From the NCBI GenBank assembly GCA_032251145.1, contig JAVVER010000001.1, forward strand, positions 1 to 64,000: 64,000 bases of DNA. The letters are read 5' to 3'. The position numbers and the translations under genes were made by a program. This DNA is from BRH-c54 sp032251145 (GTDB taxonomy: Bacteria; Bacteroidota; Bacteroidia; Flavobacteriales_E; Vicingaceae). The notes under the pieces were generated by a model. That model did no database searches, was not told the DNA's origin, and was given only the letters and a program-made list of their open reading frames with translations. This document shows positions 44,523 to 54,387 of the stretch, piece after piece (positions within the stretch are counted from its first letter, which is position 1; each line of letters begins with the position of its first letter).

Positions 44523-45586
44523 TTCTCTCGCTCTAATATACCTTTAAAATTATTGATAGATTTGGTAAACGATTTTCGCATTGCTTCTTTAAACATTCTA
44601 TTTAAGAAGGTGTTTTTAAAGAAAATATCCATAGAAAGTTTTACCGTATGTTCATTAATAGGCTCAATAGTGAAAACATGGCTTGAGGTTGGTAAAAAAC
44701 CTCCATTAATAACCCTTTCGGCATAAATAATTTTGTTGTCTTGGGTGGCTTTGTTTTCTGAGGTAATTATGTTTAATGAATTAAAAGGCAATAAACATTC
44801 GTGTTGTGTTCCAATTCGAGGTACTTTAGTTTGGTCAAACTTTACTTTTTTTAACCCAACAATCCATTCTTTTTTTCGGTTGAGGTCTTTTAGTAGTTCA
44901 TGTGCTTTTTCTAAAGAGGTTTGTATATTGGTTTCAATATGAACAATAGGGTTGTCTATTGCTATTTCTGGTCTTGGAGCTGGTTCTGGAATTCTGTTCA
45001 AAAGTTCTTTTAAATAAGAAAAAAAATAGTTTACCTCTCCCAAATCTTCATAAAACGAATTGCCTTTAGAAAAATTTTTCCAATTATTAGCTTCGCCATT
45101 ATCTATTAAACTTTCGGTAATTAATAAATATTCGTGTACCTCTAAATCATTCTTCATCAGCTTATGCACTTTGGTTACATCTGGTCCCATTAATTGCAGA
45201 TGACCCACAATATGTCGTTCTACAATGTTGCCATAATGCACCACAAATTTTAAAGTAAGTTCTTGGGTATGAGAACAAGATCCACAATCACAAATTCGAT
45301 CTCTTTCATAAAGTTTTAGGTGTTGGTGAAATGCCAAAAACATCTTTTCGCACTGGTCGTAAATTTCTTTTACAGATGGTTTTTTACCAACGCGATAAAA
45401 AAGTACCGCATCGCCTTCAATTTCGGCAACTTTAAGCCCTAATGTATTGTTTTTAATAATAATTTCGAGCAGCTCAGCTACAATGTGTGTTGCATGAATA
45501 ATCTCAGTATCGTTTACAAAACGAGTAAAACCACTAATATCAGGTATTAGGAGTAAGGATTTCTTTAAAGTATCGTCTATTTGCAA
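44519..45586 (-). CDS. DUF2652 class III cyclase-like domain plus SRPBCC-type domain
   Basis: A 355-residue protein. Residues 10-150 resemble a class III nucleotide cyclase: metal-binding Asp in LLIPDISGFTRFVN, second Asp in EIEGDAVLFYR, and QLMGPDVTKVHKLMK where canonical cyclases have VNxAxR; the transition-state Asn and Arg are replaced by Thr and Lys, so activity is uncertain. A Cys cluster CDCGSCSH lies at about 100. The C-terminal half (about 215-350) looks like a SRPBCC/START lipid-binding fold. The start is a TTG at 45586; no ATG lies upstream in frame near it. Convergent with the HD-DUF5706 gene. Confidence 0.8.
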   Translation of the reverse strand: MQIDDTLKKSLLLIPDISGFTRFVNDTEIIHATHIVAELLEIIIKNNTLGLKVAEIEGDAVLFYRVGKKPSVKEIYDQCEKMFLAFHQHLKLYERDRICDCGSCSHTQELTLKFVVHYGNIVERHIVGHLQLMGPDVTKVHKLMKNDLEVHEYLLITESLIDNGEANNWKNFSKGNSFYEDLGEVNYFFSYLKELLNRIPEPAPRPEIAIDNPIVHIETNIQTSLEKAHELLKDLNRKKEWIVGLKKVKFDQTKVPRIGTQHECLLPFNSLNIITSENKATQDNKIIYAERVINGGFLPTSSHVFTIEPINEHTVKLSMDIFFKNTFLNRMFKEAMRKSFTKSINNFKGILEREN

Positions 45587-45696
45587 AAGAAAAGAGATTA
45601 GTTTTAAGTAACAAATTTAAGCTTATTTCAACTATATAAATGTAATATTGATAGTGAAAAATCATTAATATATTATAATAAATAAAATTAACTATA

Positions 45697-47727
45697 ATGA
45701 ACAAATATTTCGACCGAGAATTAAGTTGGTTATCATTTAATTACAGGGTTTTACAAGAAGCCATCAATCCTAAAGTTCCACTAATTGAGCGTATTCGGTT
45801 TTTGGCAATATTTTCTTCCAATTTAGATGAGTTTTATCGGGTTCGTGTAGCGTCTTATATGCATTTGCTTAAATTACAAGAAATTGAAGGTGTGCCTAAA
45901 GACGAAAAAGCAAAAAAACTACTCAAAAAAATTAAAAAGACGGTAAAAAAACAACAGGTTGAATTTGGTCATATTTACAGAAATGAACTCATTCCGCTTT
46001 TACAAAAAGAAAATATTTTTATTATTAATGATAAAGACGTAACAAAAGAGCAGCAAAAGTTTTTAGCTCCTTATTTTAACGAAAAAATTAAACCCTTTCT
46101 TCAAGTAACAGAGTTAGATGCTAGTGCTACTACATTTTTAAAAGATAAAGGCTTGTACCTTACTGTTAGTAGCCAGAATGCCCACAACACTTTTTATTTA
46201 ATTAATTTACCAACCGATAAAACAGAGCGTTTTATTAAACTACCCACAAACACCAATCAAGAAATTATTATTTTACTTTCTGATGTGATACGTGTTTTTA
46301 TTAACGAACTTATTCCAAATTTAAAGAATCCTAATTGTTTTGCCATTAAATTAAGTAGAGATGCCGAATTGTATTTAGAGGAAGAAATTGCAGAAACCGT
46401 AAAAGGAAAAATATTAAACAGCTTAAACAAACGAAAAATTGGCGACCCCTCTCGTTTTCTATACGATGAAAGCATGCCCAAGGAAACCCTAAAGGTATTG
46501 CGAAAATATTTAGGACTAAAAAAAGATGAACTGGTTCCTGGTGGTAGATACCATAATTTTAATGATTTTTTTAAACTTCCTATTAAAGGAAATCCTTCAC
46601 TTTTTTATGACGATTTGCCTACGTTAAAACACCATGAATTAGATAATTACCCCTCCATTTTTGAAGCCCTTCAGCAAAAAGAATTTGCATTGCATTTTCC
46701 ATATCAACAATACGACTATGTGCTCAATTTTGTTGAACAAGCCAGTATCGACAATGCGGTGCTTGAAATAAACATTACCCTTTACCGTGTTGCCAAAGAA
46801 TCTCGAATTTGTAAAGCATTGATTGTAGCTGCCAAAAATGGAAAAAAAGTTACGGTTTTTAGTGAATTAAAAGCCCGATTTGATGAAGAGTTAAATATGA
46901 AATGGGCAAGTGAAATGAAAGCAGCAGGTGTTAGTGTTATTTATAGTTTTGAGGAGTTGAAAGTACACTCTAAAATTTGTTTAATTAAACGACAAGAAGG
47001 TAAAAAAGTAGTGAACTACGCCTATTTTGGAACAGGTAACTTTAATGAAGATACTTCAAAAATTTATTGCGATCATGCTTTATTAACTTCTGATAGTCAA
47101 TTAACCAGCGAACTAGGAAATGTTTTTAGCTTCTTAAAAGGAGAAATTAAACAGCCTACTTTTAATCATTTGCTAGTTGCCCCGTTTAATTTACGCCAAG
47201 AGTTTGAACACCTAATAGATGCTGAAATTGAACACGTTAAAAACGGAAAAATTGGCAAAATGGTGCTTAAAATGAATAGCTTGGAAGATAAACAAATGAT
47301 TAAAAAACTATACGAGGCAAGTAATGCAGGAGTTAAAATAATCATTATTGTAAGAGGTATTTGTTGTTTAATTCCAGGTGTAGATGGCATGAGCAAAAAC
47401 ATTAAAGTAATTAGTATAATTGACCGATATTTAGAGCATGGAAGAATTTATTTGTTTCATAACAATGGCGATGAAAAACTGTATTTGGCTTCGGCAGATT
47501 GGATGAAAAGAAACTTAAGTCACAGGGTAGAAGTGGCTTTTCCTGTTTACAACACAACGCTAAAAAATGAGATAAAGAAATTAATCTCACTTCAACTAAA
47601 AGACAATGTAAAAGCAAGAAACCTGAATAGAACACAAAGCAATCCTTATAAAAAATCTACATCAACAACCAGCGTGAGAGCTCAATACGATTTTTATGAT
47701 TATTTAAAGCCCCAATTCCTTTCGTAA
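45697..47727 (+). CDS. ppk1: Polyphosphate kinase 1
   Basis: A 676-residue cytoplasmic enzyme that polymerises ATP gamma-phosphate into polyphosphate. The N-terminal DRELSWLSFNYRVLQEA, the autophosphorylated His in KVHSKICLIK (about 427) and the second catalytic His in YLEHGRIYLFHN (about 590) are conserved; FGTGNFNEDTSKIY and ASADWMKRNLSHRVEVAFP also match. The last 24 bases overlap the convergent 299-residue gene. It sits beside PAP2 and phosphoesterase-containing genes. Confidence 0.96.
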   Translation: MNKYFDRELSWLSFNYRVLQEAINPKVPLIERIRFLAIFSSNLDEFYRVRVASYMHLLKLQEIEGVPKDEKAKKLLKKIKKTVKKQQVEFGHIYRNELIPLLQKENIFIINDKDVTKEQQKFLAPYFNEKIKPFLQVTELDASATTFLKDKGLYLTVSSQNAHNTFYLINLPTDKTERFIKLPTNTNQEIIILLSDVIRVFINELIPNLKNPNCFAIKLSRDAELYLEEEIAETVKGKILNSLNKRKIGDPSRFLYDESMPKETLKVLRKYLGLKKDELVPGGRYHNFNDFFKLPIKGNPSLFYDDLPTLKHHELDNYPSIFEALQQKEFALHFPYQQYDYVLNFVEQASIDNAVLEINITLYRVAKESRICKALIVAAKNGKKVTVFSELKARFDEELNMKWASEMKAAGVSVIYSFEELKVHSKICLIKRQEGKKVVNYAYFGTGNFNEDTSKIYCDHALLTSDSQLTSELGNVFSFLKGEIKQPTFNHLLVAPFNLRQEFEHLIDAEIEHVKNGKIGKMVLKMNSLEDKQMIKKLYEASNAGVKIIIIVRGICCLIPGVDGMSKNIKVISIIDRYLEHGRIYLFHNNGDEKLYLASADWMKRNLSHRVEVAFPVYNTTLKNEIKKLISLQLKDNVKARNLNRTQSNPYKKSTSTTSVRAQYDFYDYLKPQFLS

Positions 47728-48603
47728 CAAACTGTCTTTTACTGCATTTTTTGTCCAATAAGCATTTTTTAGCGTGTTGATTTTGGTTGCTTTGGTGGTT
47801 AATTTTTCGGCTTTATCGCCCCAACCACTCACATAAGTTTCTTCCCAACTTTCTATGGCGTAGGGAAATACATTTTGATAATGAATGGTTAGCGTTCTTT
47901 CCAGCTCAGGATAATAAATGCTGTAAATGGTAAGGTTTTTTTCGATTGCAGTAGAAATTTCTGCACGATAAGCTTTAAGCTCTTTGTGCATTAATCTCAC
48001 ATAAAAAAGAGAAGGAATAAGTTTTGTTTTTCCTGTTGGCAACATTTCAGGGTTGGTTCTTATTCTCAACCAAATTTCATCTTCCAATACATCATTCGGG
48101 ATAGAAGAAGTGTTATCGCCTTCACTTTCAAAATAAGAAAATGAATTAACATTCCATTTATTTTTTCTTTGGTTGAGTTGAGTAAAAGCATGTCCGCACC
48201 ACTCTTGAGCCGAACTGGTTGCTTTAATAAGCGGTTTGCTTAAATCATCAATAGGGAGAAATAAGGAATTCATCATAGAATACGGGTAAATTCCGGTATT
48301 GAATTTCTTGGTAAAATTTAGTTTTAATACCAAAAAATCGTTTGGTGTTGGATTATCGGCTTTTACTTGTTTTTCTTTTGAAAACGGTTCGGTAACATAA
48401 ATTAATACGGCATTTCCCTGTCGGATTTCTCCGTAACGAGCTTGTTCCAATTTATAGGAAGTAATTTCTGCTTCGTTGTTAAACCAATAGTTGTTAAAAG
48501 CGGTTGATGTTTTTTCAATAATTTCAGTTTGCTTTTCGGGATTAGTAAAGCTACAAGCCGATAACAAGCCTATGATAGTAATAAATTTTAGTGTTGATTT
48601 CAT
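47704..48603 (-). CDS. Uncharacterised Bacteroidota lipoprotein
   Basis: A 299-residue protein with a lipoprotein leader (IIGLLSACSFTNP, cysteine about residue 17). Residues AFNNYWFNNEAEITSYKLEQARYGE and SSAQEWCGHAFTQLNQR are typical of a conserved Bacteroidota family sometimes mislabelled as septum-formation inhibitor Maf; no Maf motif is seen. Exported, likely periplasmic face of a membrane. It overlaps the ppk1 3' end tail to tail. It is probably co-transcribed with the LpxR-like gene 14 bases upstream. Confidence 0.75.
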   Translation of the reverse strand: MKSTLKFITIIGLLSACSFTNPEKQTEIIEKTSTAFNNYWFNNEAEITSYKLEQARYGEIRQGNAVLIYVTEPFSKEKQVKADNPTPNDFLVLKLNFTKKFNTGIYPYSMMNSLFLPIDDLSKPLIKATSSAQEWCGHAFTQLNQRKNKWNVNSFSYFESEGDNTSSIPNDVLEDEIWLRIRTNPEMLPTGKTKLIPSLFYVRLMHKELKAYRAEISTAIEKNLTIYSIYYPELERTLTIHYQNVFPYAIESWEETYVSGWGDKAEKLTTKATKINTLKNAYWTKNAVKDSLLRKELGL

Positions 48604-48617
48604 AAAAAATGGTTAGA

Positions 48618-49592
48618 TTATATTTTCAAAATTAAGCCTAAACTTCCGTAATAAAAATGCCTTCCTCTGGTAGTTTCTGCAGTAATTAAATGGTGCCTAA
48701 AAAAAGTGGTAAATCTTTTTCTCGAAAAATTAATAGCTGCGGAAACATCTACATTTACTCGGTGCATACCTTCTGTATTCATGTTATTATTTTCTCCAAA
48801 AAATCGTCCTTGTATGGTTGCTTTGTAGCCCCAAGTTACCAAATGAGCCCCGAAATCTAAAAAAAATTCACTTTCCGGTGGCGTGTCATTATGTGTTAAG
48901 TTGGTATTGTAAAAAAAGGTATTTTCTATGCTGTTAAACTTTCCGAAACGCCCCATAAAACCTTGTTTAAAATAAGTAGCTTGCGTTCCCAAACTGGCAC
49001 TTGTTTGCGAATGAATGTCAAATTTTCCAAACGATAGTAAAGGAAGATTAAACCCTACTCCAATGTTTGCTGCCACTTCATTTTGCACTTGGTTGTCCCA
49101 TGCTTCAAACTTGGGATTGTTAATTAACACATGAAAATTATCTTGTAATTTTTCAGCTCCTGAAGCAGGTCCTAAAATGCCAATAGTTAAACTAATAAAC
49201 GTAAGTGATTTTTGATTAGCGATAGTAATTTTATTCTCGGCAAATAACCAACCTGCATACGGTCTGTCAAATTCTACAAAAACACCATTTACTTTTTTAT
49301 CACGATCTTGGTCGGAGGTGTAGCCTTCTATTCCTGCATGCCAGTTTACTATTACTTTTTCTAAATTCGGTTTTAGTTTTTTAGCTAATTCAACTATTTT
49401 GCTATCATTTTTAGCTAGTTTTCTATAATCGAAATGCAATCCAAAAGAGTAATACCTGTCGGCAACTTTTCGTTTAAAAGTTAAAATATCATTGTCTTTT
49501 TGAAGCTGAATTTCTTGGTCGTACATTTTCTTCTGAGCCCACAAATCAGAGCTGAGTAATAAGAGTAAGATGCCAATAAATCTAAATTTCAT
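48618..49592 (-). CDS. LpxR-family lipid A deacylase-like outer-membrane protein
   Basis: A 324-residue barrel protein with signal peptide (ending DLWAQ). LpxR signatures are visible: an N-terminal KDND motif, FDRPYAGWLF (about 108-118) and GILGPASGAEKLQDNFH (about 145-160) with the candidate catalytic histidine. LpxR removes a 3'-acyloxyacyl chain from lipid A at the outer membrane. Position between a PAP2 phosphatase and a lipoprotein suggests an envelope-lipid cluster. Activity is inferred from family only. Confidence 0.85.
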   Translation of the reverse strand: MKFRFIGILLLLLSSDLWAQKKMYDQEIQLQKDNDILTFKRKVADRYYSFGLHFDYRKLAKNDSKIVELAKKLKPNLEKVIVNWHAGIEGYTSDQDRDKKVNGVFVEFDRPYAGWLFAENKITIANQKSLTFISLTIGILGPASGAEKLQDNFHVLINNPKFEAWDNQVQNEVAANIGVGFNLPLLSFGKFDIHSQTSASLGTQATYFKQGFMGRFGKFNSIENTFFYNTNLTHNDTPPESEFFLDFGAHLVTWGYKATIQGRFFGENNNMNTEGMHRVNVDVSAAINFSRKRFTTFFRHHLITAETTRGRHFYYGSLGLILKI

Positions 49593-49611
49593 TTTTTATC
49601 TAAATATATAT

Positions 49612-50499
49612 TTACAGTTTCCAATTTAATGTTAACCCTGTAGCATTTCCATACCTAAATGGAGCAACAGACAAATTAGATTCTTTGTTTTTCTTTTTAT
49701 GTAAATGTGGCACTAACCAACCCACAGAAGCACCAATGGCATAGCCAACAATTACATCGGAAGGAAAATGGTTTCCGGCATCTACCCTAAGATAAGCCAT
49801 AGCGGCTGGAAGTGTTAAAGCAACTGTCCAAATTCCAACGCCAACTCCTTTTCTCATGTTAGGATGATAATCATGAATTACCTTAGCCATAAAAACAGAG
49901 AAAGCTGCGGTTTGTGCCGTATGTCCCGAAAAAAAAGATAACCTGCTGTTAGATGCTGTTCTAGCATCAAAAGAAAATTTGTCGCTATAAACTAATGGTC
50001 GGGTTCTGTTAAAGGTATATTTTGCATTCATGGTTAGCCCAGATGTTATGGCAAATACTTCAACTGCCATTATTCCAAGTCGTCCAATATCTTTTCCAGT
50101 GTGGTGATTGCTAAAAAAGAATAGAGGTAAGGCTAATTCCGAATAGAGTAAAATATCACTTAGTTTTTTAGAGCTTTTATCATCATTGTAAATAGCAACT
50201 CTGTCAAAACGATTTACTTCATCAGGATTTAATTGGTTCAGCTCATTAAGAGTAAAAGCTGATTTTCCGTTATATTCTCTTAAAATTAACCCAGAACTAA
50301 GTAAACCTATACCAGCAACAAAAAATGGAATTTCTTTTTTAAAATTTATCTCATAAGGCGATTCGTTGGTGTGTTCGCCATTGACGCAATAGTTACAAAT
50401 ATGACCTGTTTTATTCAAGTTTACATCCTGAGCTTTTAGCTGACTAAAAAGCGTTAAAATAGACGTAAGTGTTAAAATTATTTTTTTAATTCTATACAT
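49612..50499 (-). CDS. PAP2-family lipid phosphatase
   Basis: About 295 residues from the ATG at 50499. An in-frame ATG at 50535 lies inside a dispersed repeat element, and only the inner start gives a normal signal peptide (MYRIKKIILTLTSILTLFSQ). The three phosphatase motifs are present: KYTFNRTRP, SFFSGHTAQ and DAGNHFPSDVIVG. Likely dephosphorylates a phospholipid or undecaprenyl/lipid A phosphate on the periplasmic side. The upstream neighbour is the first giant phosphoesterase-barrel gene. Confidence 0.88.
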   Translation of the reverse strand: MYRIKKIILTLTSILTLFSQLKAQDVNLNKTGHICNYCVNGEHTNESPYEINFKKEIPFFVAGIGLLSSGLILREYNGKSAFTLNELNQLNPDEVNRFDRVAIYNDDKSSKKLSDILLYSELALPLFFFSNHHTGKDIGRLGIMAVEVFAITSGLTMNAKYTFNRTRPLVYSDKFSFDARTASNSRLSFFSGHTAQTAAFSVFMAKVIHDYHPNMRKGVGVGIWTVALTLPAAMAYLRVDAGNHFPSDVIVGYAIGASVGWLVPHLHKKKNKESNLSVAPFRYGNATGLTLNWKL

Positions 50500-50530
50500 A
50501 GTTATTATAGTTTTACTATTTCTTTTTCCT

Positions 50531-50592
50531 ACCATTTAGGCATTAAGATTATTAAGGTTTGTTTTTAATGGTTCTTAATTTCTTAATGGTTA
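50531..50592 (+). repeat. CATTAAGGCATTAAG palindromic element, copy 2
   Basis: ACCATTTAGGCATTAAG, then GTTTTTAATG, then CTTAATTTCTTAATGGT at the right end; the ends are complementary, forming a hairpin. It fills most of the gap between the PAP2 gene and the giant paralog and creates the false start codon at 50535. Confidence 0.75.
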
Positions 50593-50598
50593 TTTAAT

Positions 50599-53500
50599 TT
50601 AAAACAAAAATCCCATTTTAAGTATAAATAAATTTTCTTCTGACGAAACAGCGTAAGAAGCATTAATTACCAACATATCAAAAGGACTCATCCAAACACC
50701 GCCACCAACACTGTTGTGCCATTTGGTTGATGTATCGTTGCTTGTCCAAACTCTACCTAAATCAAAAAAACCAAGTACGCCCAATTGACCAGGAAATAAA
50801 TACGATTTAAAATTGGTGAGTTTTATGCGTAAATCCTGATTAAAAGTTAAACTACTTCTTCCCGAAAAGCGATCTCTTCTAAACCCTCTTAAATCGCCAT
50901 TACGGTGGTTCCTGTTTTGAGCCCCAATGGTTGCTGCTTGAAAAAATTCAAATTTATCCACCAAATGAACGCCTTTTACATTGGAAGAAAAAACCACATT
51001 TTTTCCGAAAGGCAAATACATGGCAAATTGCGACTCTAACCTTCCAAAATGTAAACTTGCATTTTCTGCTTCTCTTTCCCAACTTCCGCTAACATGAAAA
51101 TTAATTCCTCGTGTAGGGATTACTTTACTATCGGTATTATTGAAAGAATATTGTAATTCCATGCCTAAATAATTTCGTGCTGAAAGGCTGCTTACATAAT
51201 TGGAAGCTAAATCGCTTGTTATAAATCTATCTTCAGACGCCTCTACATCAATGTGTTGGTATTTTGGTCCAAATTTAATTTCATTAAATTTCCCTACATT
51301 ATGCACCAACATTGGTTGAAATTTAATTTCGTTAAATCGCACTAAGTGAAATGAGTTGTCTTCGCCATTTACTACTTGAGTTTCGTTACCTAAACCATAA
51401 AAATTAGTGGTACTATTGGGGGCGTTTACAGACGCATCAATATCTAAGTCTAATTTTTTAATTAAATCAACAAATTTTCCATCATATTCAATATTAAAGC
51501 TATTGGTCTTCAACGCTCTATTGGCAACAAACCGATTAAAATGAGCATAAGGTTTTTTTCTAAATCCGTGTTTGGTAATGGCAACTCCACCACCTAAAAA
51601 CAAGCCATCATCAATATTATAACCTACAAATAATTGTGGAATAAGCATATCGTATTTAAACTCTTTCCTGTCGTATTCGTTAATCATTTTTTGATGCGAA
51701 ACCAAGTTTTTTAATTCGTTGTTTTTTTCGCAAACTACTATGTTTTCTTCTTTTTTAGTATCATAATATTTTGTTTTTTTACGAAGTCCTTTTACGTTAG
51801 AAATGTCGGTAATTTCATCGTTGCCTTCTCCGCCAATTATTCGCACTAAAATTCCTTTGTTCACTTCTCCTTCTATGGTAAAAACATCTTTTCCGCCCAA
51901 GCCATAAATGCGTATTTCTTTGGTTTCAAAACGATTAAAATCTCTGCTGTAATACAAACTGCCTTTTTCTCCTTTTTTTAGGTGATATACTTTTACAGAA
52001 GTGATGGTATCATTTACTCTAACAATTTCAAATTTTTCAGCTTTATTACTTCCCACCACATTTACGTGTTTTGCCAGTACATAATAATATCTTTCGGCAA
52101 ATTCTTGTAATTTATCTCTTCTCGAAAGCAATTTTGCAGTAATTTCTTCGCCATCAAGTTTATAAATGGTATCGGGCCAGAGTTTAATGGCATTAATAAT
52201 CACACTATCGGTTAAGTTTTGTTGCATTTCGGCAGCCAAATCAAGCCATTCTTGTTTGTCTAACCGAGTTAAAAATGAACGGTCGATGTATCTTCCATTA
52301 AAATTCATCCCACTAATATCACGAATATCGTAATCGAAATGCTGGAGTTTCCGAACCACCCATTTTCTTCCTGCCAAACGAGGAATTAAGCCATCAAACT
52401 TTACAAAAGCTTGGTCTCTATCTCTCGGAATTGGAATGTAGTATTTGTTGTTATCAATTAAATGGCTGCAATGCTCATGGTTTTCTTTTGCACAAGTATA
52501 TTCAGCCCAACGCCATTGGTCTTCGTGCCTGTCCCAATCGCCAATAAGCATATCAAACAAACGATTTCGGAGCATTTCTTCCTCATCAACAACAAAATTA
52601 TGATCATCTAACACCTTATGAATTAATTTTTGAGAATTGATGGCATTGGTGGTGTAACCAAAGTTTCCGGTTGAAGAAACATCTTTGGCAGCACGTTGCT
52701 CAAACAACATGAGTTGGTTGGCAAAATCTTCACGATATTCCAACAAGTGAGGGTCGTTTGGCACAGCAACTAGCTGTGGTTTAGAATGTAAAATACCCAC
52801 TGCTTCTGCCATTGGCGGAATAACAAAAGCACTGTAAGGATGAGCAGTAGAAATTTGATCTTGCACCACTTCGGCAGCTGCGGTATTTCTTAATTCTTCG
52901 GGCAATGCTGCTGATGGGTCTTTTTGTATGGATCGAAAAACATATTCGTTGCCATTTTCGGCTTTTAATCGGAGCGATTTAGTTTGTTGTCCGCCACCTC
53001 GCTGAATTGGTGTTAAACCTCCATAGGTATTATGAATGTCAATTGTTGGCACTTCAACAGGAGTTTGCCATGCTTTTCGGTAATGTTCGCCCAGCAAAAA
53101 CTTTTTCATAAAACTTGCTTCATAGTTTTCACCTGGGATTAATGTCATTGTTTTTGGAATACTTAATGTATCGGTAATATCAACATCTTCTTTACTTTCT
53201 TTTTGCTTTGCTTCAACCAAAATTTTGCTAAAAATAAGTTCCGATTTTTCGTTGGAAATTTGCCACGTTTCCATTAAAACAGCACCAGAATTAAGTACAA
53301 TTAATTTAAAAAAACCTTTTTCTTCGGCAGAAAAATCAGGTGTTTTTAGTTGCTTAACGGGTGTTGTTTTACTTCCCGAACCACTTACAATATAATGGTG
53401 GTTTTGTTGTTCTGTTTTATCAAAATATTGCAAATTATGTTCATGCCCGGCAGCATAAATCAGGTTTGGATGAAATTTAAAAACGTGCTGCAGTTCGCTA

Positions 53501-54327
53501 ATCATTTCTTGGTATTCGGCATGGTTTACATCTTGCAGATTGCCAATTTTTTTGCGATACAAAGGATAAATTGATCCTAAAATAGGCAGCGGAAGGTATA
53601 AATTTTTATTAAGATTAGTAAGTGGAAAAAGATGATCGGAAAAAGTAGCATAACCATTGTGTTCGCCTTTAGTCATTAACGGATGATGCCCTACAATTAA
53701 AACGGTTTTGTCCGTATTTTCTTCTAAAATGTCTTTAATACTTGCAATTACATCGGCTTTGGTTTCTTCATCACAAGCTCCAGTTTCTATAGGCCCTTTT
53801 TCGTATTGATGCAGCCACCACTGTGTGTCAATGGCAATAATCACCATTTTTTTACTTATTTTTACTTTGTATGGGCCTGGACAGCCTCTTTCGGGAATTA
53901 ACACGTCTTTTACATTAAAAGCATTTTCTAAATATTTTTGTTGATGATTGATATAGCTCAATCCGTTGCGATTACCTTGGTTCCAATCGTGATTGCCTGG
54001 AATAAAATAAATGGTTGACTTTAGCTCTTTTAACCGATTGATTTGATAATCAATTATCGCTTTAGCTTGTTCGTGATTTTTTTTGTTTTTTGGCGGAATT
54101 CCATTTGGATAAACATTATCTCCCAAAAAGAAAATGGTGCTTTTTTCTTCAATGGTTTTTGCTTGTTGAATTAATTCATTAAAAACGGCTTGTGTTTTTT
54201 CTTTTGGTTCACCAGCATCGCCTACTAAAAAGATAACATGATCAATACTGTCTTTATGTTGAGTAAAGGCTTTGCTAATTAGTAAAAAACTAAAAAAGAG
54301 GAGTGTGATATGATGTTTCGTGTTCAA
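50599..54327 (-). CDS. Giant fusion, paralog 1: metallophosphoesterase + kinase-like + Omp85-like barrel
   Basis: A 1242-residue exported protein with a signal peptide (ending KAFTQ). Residues 29-350 are a calcineurin-like metallophosphoesterase with a full motif set: GDAG (36-39), GDN (69-71), GNHD (111-114), GHH (213-215) and GHEHN (294-298). Residues about 430-760 show a kinase-like layout: Gly-rich RGGGQQTKS (443-451), FRSIQKD (464-470), GDWDRHEDQWRW (596-607) and PRDRDQAF (634-641), similar to CotH/HipA/Fam20-type kinases. The last about 350 residues are an Omp85-type barrel with RGFRRDRFSG and a terminal Phe. No POTRA domain is seen. This paralog is the only one of three with an intact phosphoesterase site. 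Confidence 0.8.
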   Translation of the reverse strand: MNTKHHITLLFFSFLLISKAFTQHKDSIDHVIFLVGDAGEPKEKTQAVFNELIQQAKTIEEKSTIFFLGDNVYPNGIPPKNKKNHEQAKAIIDYQINRLKELKSTIYFIPGNHDWNQGNRNGLSYINHQQKYLENAFNVKDVLIPERGCPGPYKVKISKKMVIIAIDTQWWLHQYEKGPIETGACDEETKADVIASIKDILEENTDKTVLIVGHHPLMTKGEHNGYATFSDHLFPLTNLNKNLYLPLPILGSIYPLYRKKIGNLQDVNHAEYQEMISELQHVFKFHPNLIYAAGHEHNLQYFDKTEQQNHHYIVSGSGSKTTPVKQLKTPDFSAEEKGFFKLIVLNSGAVLMETWQISNEKSELIFSKILVEAKQKESKEDVDITDTLSIPKTMTLIPGENYEASFMKKFLLGEHYRKAWQTPVEVPTIDIHNTYGGLTPIQRGGGQQTKSLRLKAENGNEYVFRSIQKDPSAALPEELRNTAAAEVVQDQISTAHPYSAFVIPPMAEAVGILHSKPQLVAVPNDPHLLEYREDFANQLMLFEQRAAKDVSSTGNFGYTTNAINSQKLIHKVLDDHNFVVDEEEMLRNRLFDMLIGDWDRHEDQWRWAEYTCAKENHEHCSHLIDNNKYYIPIPRDRDQAFVKFDGLIPRLAGRKWVVRKLQHFDYDIRDISGMNFNGRYIDRSFLTRLDKQEWLDLAAEMQQNLTDSVIINAIKLWPDTIYKLDGEEITAKLLSRRDKLQEFAERYYYVLAKHVNVVGSNKAEKFEIVRVNDTITSVKVYHLKKGEKGSLYYSRDFNRFETKEIRIYGLGGKDVFTIEGEVNKGILVRIIGGEGNDEITDISNVKGLRKKTKYYDTKKEENIVVCEKNNELKNLVSHQKMINEYDRKEFKYDMLIPQLFVGYNIDDGLFLGGGVAITKHGFRKKPYAHFNRFVANRALKTNSFNIEYDGKFVDLIKKLDLDIDASVNAPNSTTNFYGLGNETQVVNGEDNSFHLVRFNEIKFQPMLVHNVGKFNEIKFGPKYQHIDVEASEDRFITSDLASNYVSSLSARNYLGMELQYSFNNTDSKVIPTRGINFHVSGSWEREAENASLHFGRLESQFAMYLPFGKNVVFSSNVKGVHLVDKFEFFQAATIGAQNRNHRNGDLRGFRRDRFSGRSSLTFNQDLRIKLTNFKSYLFPGQLGVLGFFDLGRVWTSNDTSTKWHNSVGGGVWMSPFDMLVINASYAVSSEENLFILKMGFLF

Positions 54328-54387
54328 GGTTTCAAGTTATTTTAAGTTTCTTCATTTTATAATTTATTCGCTTAATTCGTTCTCAAA

